DNA of 23,323 nucleotides from an uncultured Eubacteriales bacterium (GTDB lineage Bacteria; Bacillota; Clostridia; Oscillospirales; Acutalibacteraceae). Shown here one piece after another: positions 1-6,537 of the stretch (position 1 is the first letter of the stretch; the number at the start of each line of letters is the position of its first letter). The position numbers were made by a program, and so were the translations under genes. The notes under the pieces were generated by a model. That model did no database searches. It had not been told where the DNA came from and was given only the letters and a program-made list of their open reading frames with translations. The stretch spans positions 1-23,323 of the forward strand of contig CAKTTT010000014.1 in NCBI GenBank assembly GCA_934615635.1. Direction: 5' to 3'.

Positions 1-461
1 GGGACAATGTGGGTATTCCCATCGAGCTGGCCCTGGCCGCGGTGGATCAGCGGCTGCGGGAGGAGGGCATCCGGGGCGACGTTTCCATTGTGGTGGGGGG
101 CAGCATCCGCAGCAGCGCCGACGTGGTGAAGGCCATCGCCCTGGGAGCGGACGCGGTGTACATCGCCACCGCCGCCCTGCTGGCTTTGGGCTGTCACCTC
201 TGCCGAAGCTGCTACAGCGGCAACTGCAACTGGGGCATCGCTACCCAAAAGCCGGAGCTGACCCGCCGGCTCAACCCCGACGTGGGCTGCGAGCGGCTGG
301 TGCATCTGGTGAGGGCCTGGAACCACGAGATCAAGGAGATGATGGGCGGCATGGGCATCAATTCCATCGAGGCCTTGCGGGGCAACCGTCTGATGCTCCG
401 GGGCGTGGGACTGACCCAGAAGGAGCTGGATATCCTGGGGATCAAGCACGCGGGCGAATGA
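1..461 (+). CDS. gltB: Glutamate synthase FMN-domain subunit, archaeal-type split form (5' end outside window)
   Basis: This is the C-terminal part of the FMN subunit of a split glutamate synthase, the enzyme that converts 2-oxoglutarate plus glutamine to two glutamates. The reading frame is open from base 3, so the start lies upstream of the window. Visible are the FMN phosphate-binding stretch GGSIRSSADVVKAIALGAD and, after it, a cysteine cluster (GCHLCRSCYSGNC, then GIATQ). The cluster matches the Fe-S and VGVATQ region of GltB-type synthases. The stand-alone FMN subunit, followed by separate Fe-S, FAD and GXGXG genes, is the arrangement known from archaea and many clostridia, unlike the single large GltB of proteobacteria. 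The glutaminase subunit would be expected upstream but cannot be seen. The family call is firm; the exact electron donor is not. Confidence 0.9.
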   Translation, partial: DNVGIPIELALAAVDQRLREEGIRGDVSIVVGGSIRSSADVVKAIALGADAVYIATAALLALGCHLCRSCYSGNCNWGIATQKPELTRRLNPDVGCERLVHLVRAWNHEIKEMMGGMGINSIEALRGNRLMLRGVGLTQKELDILGIKHAGE

Positions 462-512
462 AGGGAAGCGCCACTGAAACGAAAACCGATGGGAAGGGCG
501 GGCTGGCCGTTT

Positions 513-941
513 ATGAAACGCATATACGTCAATGAAAAATGGTGTCTGGGCTGTCATCTGTGCGAATATTACTGCGCCTTCGCTAACTCCGGCGGAACGG
601 ATATGGCCCGCACCCTGCAGGGGGTGGAGATTCATCCCCGGATCCGCATCGAGGAGCGGGGCGCGGTGAGCTTCGCCGTGTCCTGCCGCCACTGTGAGGA
701 GCCGCTGTGCGTCAAGGGCTGCATATCCGGCGCCCTGACGGTGGAAAAGGGCGTGATAGCCATCAATCGGGATAAATGCGTGGGCTGTTACACCTGCATC
801 CTCTCCTGCCCCTACGGCGCGATCATGCCCTCCCCGGAGGGGGCGGTGCAGAAATGCGAGCTGTGCGTGCGGAACAAGGATGGAGAGCCGGCCTGCGTCA
901 AGGGCTGCCCAAACCGGGCTATCGTATTTGAGGAGCGGTGA
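513..941 (+). CDS. 4Fe-4S dicluster ferredoxin-type subunit of split glutamate synthase
   Basis: A protein of about 142 residues with four cysteine quartets, each able to bind a 4Fe-4S cluster: CLGCHLCEYYC, CRHCEEPLCVKGC, CVGCYTCILSC and CELCVRNKDGEPACVKGC. This is the pattern of electron-transfer subunits of the HycB/DmsB type. I place the start at the ATG giving MKRIYVNEKW, because the first cluster motif then sits near the N-terminus as in relatives. An in-frame ATG at 489 would add eight residues that do not look conserved. No strong ribosome site precedes either start. Between the FMN and FAD subunits, it most likely carries electrons from the flavoprotein downstream to the FMN site. The role follows from position and motifs; no partner is proven. 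Confidence 0.88.
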   Translation: MKRIYVNEKWCLGCHLCEYYCAFANSGGTDMARTLQGVEIHPRIRIEERGAVSFAVSCRHCEEPLCVKGCISGALTVEKGVIAINRDKCVGCYTCILSCPYGAIMPSPEGAVQKCELCVRNKDGEPACVKGCPNRAIVFEER

Positions 942-1000
942 CCGGCCGCCGGCACACGCAAACAGCCCGGAGAGCCGGGCGGGAAAGGAAGGAGACCCCC

Positions 1001-2230
1001 ATGCGTTATGTGATAATAGGCAACTCGGCCGCGGCGGTGGGCTGTATCGAGGGCATCCGCCAATTGGATAAAGGCGGCTCCGTCACGGTGATATCCAGCG
1101 AGCCCTACCATACCTATTCCCGGCCGCTGATCTCCTATCTGCTGTGGGGAAAGACCACCGAGGAGGGGATGAAATATCGCCCCGACGGCTTTTATGAGAA
1201 TAACGGCTGCCGGACCATGCTGGGACGCGCCGCCGTGGGGATCGATCCGGAGAAGAAGCAGGTGACGCTGGACGGGGGAGAGACCCTGCCCTACGACAAG
1301 CTGCTGGTGGCCGCCGGTTCCCGGCCCTTCGTGCCGCCTATGGAGGGACTGGACAGGGTGAAAAACAGCTTCACCTTCATGTCCTTGGATGACGCCAGGG
1401 AGCTGGGAGAGGCGCTGCGGCCGGACAGCCGGGTGCTGGTGGTGGGCGCGGGACTTATCGGTCTCAAATGCGTGGAGGGCATCCGGGACCGGGTGGGCGA
1501 GGTGACGGTGGCGGATTTGGCCGGCCGGATCCTGCCCAGCGTGCTGGACGAGGCGGGCGCGGCCCTTATGCAGCGGCATATCGAGTCCCATGGCGTGCGG
1601 TTCCTGCTGGGGGACAGCGTGGCCGCTTTCGAAGGAAATACCGCCAGAATGAAAAGCGGTGCATCGGTGGATTTCGACATTCTGGTGACGGCGGTGGGGG
1701 TGCGCCCCAACACCGAGCTGGTGAAAGAGGCGGGCGGCCTGGTCCGCAAGGGCATCGTCATCGACGAATACGGCCGTACCAGTCTGCCGGATGTGTATGC
1801 CGCCGGCGACTGCACCGAAAGCCACGACATCACCGTGGACGAAAACCGGATTCTGGCTCTGCTGCCCGCCGCCTATATGCAGGGGGAATGCGCCGGTCTT
1901 GACATGGCCGGCGGCGAACGCCCCTACGATAAGGCCATTCCCATGAACGCGGCCGGCTTTTTCGGCCTCCACATGATCACGGCGGGCAGCTATGTGGGGG
2001 AGGGCCGGGTGATCCCGCAGAAGGAGGGCTACAAGCGGCTCTTCTTCGAGGACGGGGTGCTCAAGGGCTATATCCTCATCGGCAACGTGGAGCGGGCGGG
2101 GATCTACACCTCCCTGATCCGGGAGAGGACGCCTTTGTCCTCCATCGATTTCGAGCTGATTCAGGAAAAGCCCCAGCTCATGGCTTTTTCCCGGAAGGAC
2201 CGGGCGGCGGTCCTCAGCCGGCATGTATGA
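1001..2230 (+). CDS. FAD/NAD(P)-dependent oxidoreductase, glutamate synthase electron-input subunit
   Basis: A pyridine-nucleotide disulfide oxidoreductase-fold protein of 409 residues. The N-terminal FAD-binding motif is IIGNSAAAVGCIEGI, the internal NAD(P)-binding motif is VVGAGLIGLKCVEGI, and the second FAD motif is VYAAGDCTES. No redox-active CxxxxC is visible, so it resembles NADH-rubredoxin or nitrite-reductase type reductases rather than thiol reductases. AAGGAAGGAG ends six bases before the ATG, which fixes the start. Its place between the Fe-S and GXGXG subunits makes it the likely NAD(P)H-oxidising part of the split glutamate synthase. Whether NADH or NADPH is used cannot be read from the sequence. 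Confidence 0.88.
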   Translation: MRYVIIGNSAAAVGCIEGIRQLDKGGSVTVISSEPYHTYSRPLISYLLWGKTTEEGMKYRPDGFYENNGCRTMLGRAAVGIDPEKKQVTLDGGETLPYDKLLVAAGSRPFVPPMEGLDRVKNSFTFMSLDDARELGEALRPDSRVLVVGAGLIGLKCVEGIRDRVGEVTVADLAGRILPSVLDEAGAALMQRHIESHGVRFLLGDSVAAFEGNTARMKSGASVDFDILVTAVGVRPNTELVKEAGGLVRKGIVIDEYGRTSLPDVYAAGDCTESHDITVDENRILALLPAAYMQGECAGLDMAGGERPYDKAIPMNAAGFFGLHMITAGSYVGEGRVIPQKEGYKRLFFEDGVLKGYILIGNVERAGIYTSLIRERTPLSSIDFELIQEKPQLMAFSRKDRAAVLSRHV

Positions 2231-2258
2231 AGCATACGCAGGAAAGGCGGCATGACGA

Positions 2259-2984
2259 ATGACCCATATCACAGCGGGGGATAGGCATTTCAAGATCCTG
2301 AACGAGATGGTGCGGGAGGCGGCGGACGACACGGTGGTGATCGACGACTGCCTGGGGCAGCGGTATATCGGCAGCGGCCTGGCGGGCAAGAAGCTGGTGA
2401 TCAACGGCACGCCCGGCAACGCGCTGGGCGCCTATCTGGACGGCGCGACCATCGTAGTGCGGGGCAACGCCCAGGACGCGACCGGCGACACCATGAACGA
2501 CGGCCTGATCTGTATCCACGGCTCCGCCGGAGACGCCACCGGCTATGCCATGCGGGGGGGCACCATCCTGGTGGAGGGAAACACCGGTTACCGGGCGGGT
2601 ATCCATATGAAGGCCTATGAGGACCGGCTCCCCACCCTGGTGATCGGCGGCAGAGCGGGAAGCTTCCTGGGGGAATATCAGGCGGGCGGCCTCATCGTGG
2701 TGTTGAATCTCACCGACGGGGAGGGAAGGTTTTCCTGCAATTTCTGCGGTACGGGGATGCATGGCGGCAAGATTGTGGTCCGCAGCCGGGAGATGCCCAC
2801 CGGGCTGCCGCCTCAACTGGCGGTGCGGGAGGCCTCCGCCGACGATATGGCTCAGATCGAGACCTGTCTCGCCAGCTTCTGCGAGGCCTTCGGCAGGAAG
2901 AGGGAGGAGCTGGATACCCTGCCCTTTTTTGTGCTGACCCCCAATTCCAAAAATCCGTATAAACAGCTGTATACCTACCGATGA
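2259..2984 (+). CDS. GXGXG-domain (alpha subunit C-terminal) protein of split glutamate synthase
   Basis: A protein of 241 residues built mainly of the right-handed beta-helix repeats of the GltB C-terminal GXGXG domain. Successive turns are visible as VINGTPGNALGAYLDG, VRGNAQDATGDTMNDG, IHGSAGDATGYAMRGG and VEGNTGYRAGIHMK. In single-chain glutamate synthases this domain packs against the FMN barrel and is structural; here it is a separate gene. The C-terminal 60 residues, after GKIVVRSREMP, are helical-looking and less typical. AGGAAAGG lies about 11 bases before the ATG. The stop codon lies inside the inverted repeat that marks the start of the glnA control region. This is the last gene of the synthase set. 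Confidence 0.88.
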   Translation: MTHITAGDRHFKILNEMVREAADDTVVIDDCLGQRYIGSGLAGKKLVINGTPGNALGAYLDGATIVVRGNAQDATGDTMNDGLICIHGSAGDATGYAMRGGTILVEGNTGYRAGIHMKAYEDRLPTLVIGGRAGSFLGEYQAGGLIVVLNLTDGEGRFSCNFCGTGMHGGKIVVRSREMPTGLPPQLAVREASADDMAQIETCLASFCEAFGRKREELDTLPFFVLTPNSKNPYKQLYTYR

Positions 2985-2995
2985 TTATGGTATAC
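2969..2995. promoter_or_regulatory. Inverted repeat GTATACC-N13-GGTATAC, candidate operator
   Basis: Two perfect 7-base arms flank a 13-base spacer. Each contains the palindrome GTATAC, and the two copies are 21 bases apart, about two helical turns. The right arm overlaps the candidate -10 box of the glnA leader promoter, and the spacer holds the stop codon of the upstream gene. The geometry suits a dimeric repressor or activator. No known operator consensus was matched; it does not fit GlnR (TGTNA-N7-TNACA). Confidence 0.4.
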
Positions 2996-2996
2996 T
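2988..2996 (+). promoter_or_regulatory. Candidate extended -10 promoter for the glnA leader
   Basis: TGG followed by TATACT makes an extended -10 element of the sigma-A type. A -35 match at 17-18 bases is poor (TGTATA), as is common when the extended -10 carries the recognition. Transcription would begin near 3003, giving a leader of about 455 bases before glnA. Confidence 0.45.
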
Positions 2997-3203
2997 GGAC
3001 ACAGCCCGAAATTTTTTGGCAGAGAAGAGAGGCGGCTGCGTCCCGGCGTTCGTGGGAAGAGGAATCGGAAGCGCGATGGCGTGGAGAGCGCCGCGGAGGA
3101 AGGCCGCCCCTGGCTGGCGCGGGTGGATCCCGTCCGGGTGAAAAGCATCGGTGTGTAAACGCCCGCTTCTCTTTTATAGAAGCCTTTGCGGGGCGCTGAA
3201 TGC

Positions 3204-3243
3204 GGCCGGGGCGCGGCCGATCCCGGTGGTTCCCGGCCTTTTT
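3204..3243 (+). terminator. Terminator-like hairpin 1 in glnA leader
   Basis: The 7-base arms GGCCGGG and CCCGGCC pair perfectly around a 21-base loop and are followed directly by TTTTT. A shorter alternative pairs GGCCG at 3215 with CGGCC at 3234. It lies about 200 bases after the predicted transcription start and 210 before glnA, so full-length glnA mRNA must read through it. Confidence 0.5.
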
Positions 3244-3327
3244 AAAGCCAGGTGGGGCCCCTTCCGCCCCGCCATGCTTCGCGGCAGCGGATCCCAAAGC
3301 TTCCGCCGCCGGCCCGGGCGGCAAAAG

Positions 3328-3388
3328 GGAGCCGGAGGGGCTCCTCCTGTGTCTGTAAACAGCACACAGCCCGCCGGCGCGGGCTTTT
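3328..3388 (+). terminator. Tandem hairpins overlapping terminator-like hairpin 2 in glnA leader
   Basis: Two adjacent hairpins, GGAGCC/GGCTCC (3328-3344) and CTGTGT/ACACAG (3347-3369), are followed by the perfect 7-base hairpin AGCCCGC-CGGC-GCGGGCT (3368-3385) and TTTGT. The second hairpin and the terminator share bases 3368-3369, so the two compete. This is the layout of ANTAR-controlled leaders, where two small stem-loops overlap a terminator. The loops here are not clear six-base loops of the published type, so ANTAR binding is unproven. Confidence 0.45.
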
Positions 3389-3456
3389 GTCCGGCGGTCG
3401 CCGGTGATATAGGCTGTCAACATTCTATAAGCGGGAAAACCCGCCGGAGGTGCGTC

Positions 3457-4776
3457 ATGGATTATACCGTCAGCGAGGTGCTCCAGTTCGTCCGGGAAAA
3501 CGATGTGAAGTTTGTCCGGCTGGTTTTCTGCGACATCTGCGGAACCATCAAAAACATTGCGGTCACGGCGGAGGAGCTGCCCCGGGCCTTTGAGTCGGGG
3601 ATCACCTTCGACGCCTCGGCTATCCGGGGCTTCACAGGGGCAGCGCAATCCGACCTGTTGCTCTTCCCCGATCCCTCCACCCTGGCGGTGCTGCCCTGGC
3701 GTCCCCAGCAGGGACGGGTGGCCCGCTTCTTCTGCTCCGTCCGCTATCCGGACGGCCGTCCCTTTGAGGGGGACGCCCGAGCCGTGCTGGCCGCCGCCGA
3801 GGAGGAACTGCGCCACGCCGGGCTCGCCTGCCGGGTGGGAGCGGAGTGCGAATTCTATCTGTTTGAAACCGACGACTGGGGCAAGCCCACCCGGGTGACC
3901 CAGGACGATGCGGGCTATCTGGACGTGGCGCCCCTGGACAAGGGGGAAAACGTCCGGCGGGATATCTGCCTCATGCTGGAGCAGATGGGCATCCGTTTTG
4001 AAAGCTCTCACCACGAGCAGGGGCCGGGGCAGAACGAGATCGATTTCCGGTATAACGACGCCCTGGCGGCGGCGGACGATTTCACCGCTTTCAAGATGGC
4101 GGTGAAGGCGGTGGCGGCCCGCAACGGCCTGTTCGCCTCCTTCATGCCCAAGCCGGTGCCGGAGGCCAGCGGCAACGGCCTGCATCTGAACCTCTCCCTA
4201 GCCCGGGGCGGAAAAAACATTTTCGTCAACGCTCCCGACCGCCATTCCCCTGAAGCGGAGAGCTTTATCGCCGGCATACTGGCGCATGTCCGGGAGATGA
4301 CCGCTTTTCTCAACCCCCTGCCCAATTCCTACGAGCGGCTGGGACGGATGGATGCGCCGCGGTATGTCACCTGGTCCCATGAGAATCGCTCCCAGCTCGT
4401 CCGGATTCCTTCCGGCAAGGGGGATTTCGCCCGGATGGAGCTGCGCTCCCCCGATCCCGCCTGCAATCCGTATGTGGCCTACACGCTGCTGCTGCGGGCG
4501 GGACTGGACGGCATCAACCGACGGCTGCCCCTCTGCCCGGCCTGCGACATCAACTTCCACGCCGCGGATGCCGCCGTGCTGGAAGGATTGGAGCGGCTGC
4601 CCTCCGGCCTGGAGGAGGCCATCGCTGCCGCCAGGGAGAGCGCCTTTGTGCAATCCGCCCTGCCGGAGCAGATCCGGGAGGCCTTTTTCGCCATCCGGGA
4701 GGAGGAGTGCCGGCGCTGCGCCCAGGCGGAGAATCCCCTGGAAATGCAGCATACGCTGTACTTTAGGACGGTATGA
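3457..4776 (+). CDS. glnA: Glutamine synthetase, type I
   Basis: A 439-residue glutamine synthetase, which joins ammonia to glutamate using ATP, close to the usual 440-residue length of Bacillota type I enzymes. The N-terminal beta-grasp segment begins VKFVRLVFCDICGTIKN. Metal-site motifs follow: VGAECEFYLFE, then SSHHEQGPGQNEIDF, then SGNGLHLNLSL, and the substrate and nucleotide-site stretch NRSQLVRIP. CGGAGG lies six bases before the ATG. An upstream in-frame extension to 3151 is leader sequence. No adenylylation-type C-terminus is evident. The gene sits between the glutamate synthase set and an ANTAR regulator, so the GS-GOGAT cycle is encoded together. The leader suggests control by transcription attenuation. 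Confidence 0.93.
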   Translation: MDYTVSEVLQFVRENDVKFVRLVFCDICGTIKNIAVTAEELPRAFESGITFDASAIRGFTGAAQSDLLLFPDPSTLAVLPWRPQQGRVARFFCSVRYPDGRPFEGDARAVLAAAEEELRHAGLACRVGAECEFYLFETDDWGKPTRVTQDDAGYLDVAPLDKGENVRRDICLMLEQMGIRFESSHHEQGPGQNEIDFRYNDALAAADDFTAFKMAVKAVAARNGLFASFMPKPVPEASGNGLHLNLSLARGGKNIFVNAPDRHSPEAESFIAGILAHVREMTAFLNPLPNSYERLGRMDAPRYVTWSHENRSQLVRIPSGKGDFARMELRSPDPACNPYVAYTLLLRAGLDGINRRLPLCPACDINFHAADAAVLEGLERLPSGLEEAIAAARESAFVQSALPEQIREAFFAIREEECRRCAQAENPLEMQHTLYFRTV

Positions 4777-4815
4777 CGGTCCGGCTGCCCCGAAAGCTAA
4801 AACGGAAAGGCGGGA

Positions 4816-5400
4816 ATGGGCGTTATGGGCGGAACCCTCTTGGTATCCGGCTCGGATAAGGGCCGGGAATTCCTTCTGCAGTTGCTGAAGGAGGAGGATT
4901 GCCAGCCGGTGACGCCGGCGGCCTCCGGCGACGAGGCCCGGCGGCTCATCACGCAATGCGACTTCGATCTCATCCTCATCAACGCCCCTGCGGCGGGGGA
5001 AAAGGGCCCCTCCCTGGCGGTTTTCGCCGTGGAAAACACCACCGCCGCCGTCCTCCTTCTGGTTAAAGCGGAGGCCGCGGACGAGACGGCGGCCCAGGTG
5101 GAGCGGGAAGGGGTGCTGGTGTTGGCCAAGCCCTTTGGCCGGGCGATGTTTTCCCAAACCCTTCGGCTGGGATTGGCTGCCCGGCGGCGGATGCTGGGCC
5201 TGCGGGATGAAAACGTCCAGCTACAGAAAAAAATCGAGGAAATCCGGCTGGTGGACCGGGCCAAATGTGTGCTGATCCAGGTGCTGTCCATGACCGAGCC
5301 GCAGGCCCACCGGTATCTGGAAAAGGAGGCCATGGATCGGCGGGTCACCCGCCGGGAGGTGGCGGAGCAGGTCCTGCGGACCTATGAGCCATCCACTTGA
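4816..5400 (+). CDS. ANTAR-domain antitermination regulator with degenerate receiver
   Basis: A 194-residue protein with a receiver-like N-terminal domain, a short coiled-coil-like linker (about residues 113-135) and a C-terminal ANTAR RNA-binding domain (about 135-190; VDRAKCVLIQ and the later MTEPQAHRYLEKEAMD carry the family pattern). ANTAR proteins bind paired RNA stem-loops and prevent termination. The usual phospho-accepting Asp appears replaced by Asn56 (DLILINAP), while the conserved Lys105-Pro is kept and only Asp14 of the acidic pair is visible. Phosphorylation therefore looks unlikely, and control may come from partner or ligand binding. ACGGAAAGG precedes the ATG; a second in-frame ATG at 4825 is possible. 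Its likely target is the glnA leader 1.4 kb upstream. Confidence 0.88.
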   Translation: MGVMGGTLLVSGSDKGREFLLQLLKEEDCQPVTPAASGDEARRLITQCDFDLILINAPAAGEKGPSLAVFAVENTTAAVLLLVKAEAADETAAQVEREGVLVLAKPFGRAMFSQTLRLGLAARRRMLGLRDENVQLQKKIEEIRLVDRAKCVLIQVLSMTEPQAHRYLEKEAMDRRVTRREVAEQVLRTYEPST

Positions 5401-5433
5401 AAGCGAATCTGAAACCCAAACGGAAAGGCGCGG

Positions 5434-6537
5434 ATGCAAAAGATGGAAGAAAAGGGCTATCTGATTCTGGAGGACGGCACAGTTTTCCAAGGGGTCCCCT
5501 TTGGGGCGGCGGAGGAAACGGTGGGCGAGGTGGTGTTCACCACCGCCATGACCGGTTATCTGGAAACGCTGACCGATCCCAGCTATTACGGCCAGATCGT
5601 GGTGCAGACCTTCCCGCTGATCGGCAATTACGGGGTGATTCCCGCGGATTTCGAAAGCGGCGCTCCTCGGCTGCGGGGCTATATTGTGCGTGAATGGTGT
5701 CAGGAACCCTCCAACTTTCGTTGTGCCGGGGGTCTTGACGCTTTTTTAAAAAAAGAAGGGATCCCCGGCCTTTCGGGCGTCGATACCAGGGCGCTGACCC
5801 GGATTGTGCGGGAGCACGGGGTGATGAACGGCCGGATCGGCCGGGAGGCGGCCCTTACCCCCGCCGAGCGGGAGGCGGTGCGGGCCTATCGGGTGGCCGG
5901 CGCGGTGGCGGCGGTGAGCCGTCATGCTCCGGAGGTTCAGGAGCCGGAGGGGGAGCCGCTGTGCCATGTGGTGCTGTGGGATTTCGGCGCCAAGCGGAAC
6001 ATCCGGCGGGAGCTGGTGAAACGGGGCTGCCGGGTGACGACGGTGGATGCGGCCGCCACGGCGGCGGATATTCTGGCGCTGAAACCGGACGGGCTCATGC
6101 TCTCCAACGGCCCCGGCGATCCGGCGGAAAACGTGCGGATCGTGGAGGAGCTGCGCAAATTGACGGACACGGGGCTGCCCGCCTTCGGTATTTGTCTGGG
6201 GCACCAGTTGCTGGCCCTGGCCATGGGCGGACGGACGGAAAAGATGAAATACGGCCACCGGGGGGCCAACCAGCCGGCGGTGCGCACCGCGGACGGGCGG
6301 GTGTTCATCACCAGCCAGAACCACGGTTACGCCGTGGTGGGGGATTCCCTGCCCGGGACGGCGGCGGTGAGCTACGTAAACGGCAACGACGGAAGCTGTG
6401 AGGGCGTGACCTATACCCACCGTCCCGCCTTTTCGGTTCAGTTCCATCCGGAGGCCGCGGGAGGGCCTCAGGACACCTCGTTTCTGTTCGACGACTTTAT
6501 CCGCCTGATGAAGGGAGAGGACGCACAATGCCGCTGA
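5434..6537 (+). CDS. carA: Carbamoyl-phosphate synthase small (glutaminase) subunit
   Basis: A full-length 367-residue CarA. It hydrolyses glutamine and channels the ammonia to CarB for carbamoyl phosphate, the precursor of pyrimidines and arginine. The N-terminal CPSase domain begins GYLILEDGTVFQG, with the conserved VVFTTAMTGYLETLTDPSY. The class I amidotransferase domain follows, with nucleophile Cys254 in FGICLGHQ and catalytic His338 and Glu340 in QFHPEAAGG. ACGGAAAGGCG before the ATG is the same ribosome site as used by the ANTAR gene. Its last ten bases overlap carB, so the two are translationally coupled. Placing carAB directly after glnA puts a major glutamine consumer next to its maker. 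Confidence 0.95.
   Translation: MQKMEEKGYLILEDGTVFQGVPFGAAEETVGEVVFTTAMTGYLETLTDPSYYGQIVVQTFPLIGNYGVIPADFESGAPRLRGYIVREWCQEPSNFRCAGGLDAFLKKEGIPGLSGVDTRALTRIVREHGVMNGRIGREAALTPAEREAVRAYRVAGAVAAVSRHAPEVQEPEGEPLCHVVLWDFGAKRNIRRELVKRGCRVTTVDAAATAADILALKPDGLMLSNGPGDPAENVRIVEELRKLTDTGLPAFGICLGHQLLALAMGGRTEKMKYGHRGANQPAVRTADGRVFITSQNHGYAVVGDSLPGTAAVSYVNGNDGSCEGVTYTHRPAFSVQFHPEAAGGPQDTSFLFDDFIRLMKGEDAQCR

Larger units (their letters stand above)
2997..3456 (+). promoter_or_regulatory. Long structured leader of glnA, no protein gene
   Basis: I see no credible coding sequence in these 460 bases. It holds a run of hairpins: GCTTCT/AGAAGC at 3165-3183, a terminator-like hairpin at 3204-3243, GCCGCC/GGCGGC with a six-base loop at 3305-3322, a paired-hairpin and terminator module at 3328-3388, and GCGGG-AAAA-CCCGC at 3431-3444. 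The last abuts the CGGAGG ribosome site and could mask it. With an ANTAR regulator encoded just after glnA, control by antitermination is the natural reading, but that is inference. Confidence 0.5.

Noticed and set aside
812..2419. Long open frame on the - strand opposite the Fe-S and FAD genes
   Set aside because: It lies over genes with clear motifs on the + strand, and its translation is His/Pro/Arg-rich with no domain. Similar long - strand frames over glnA, carB, the Rieske gene and rplB are rejected for the same reason; GC-rich codons keep the opposite frames open.
3305..3369. Textbook ANTAR-binding dual six-base-loop motif
   Set aside because: Paired stem-loops are present, but the loops are GGCCCG, GGAGG and TAAA. 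I could not find two adjacent six-base loops with the conserved A and G, so I call it only ANTAR-like.
3151..3456. N-terminal extension of glnA by about 100 codons
   Set aside because: It runs through the leader hairpins, has no glutamine synthetase similarity, and the ATG at 3457 has a proper ribosome site and normal protein length.
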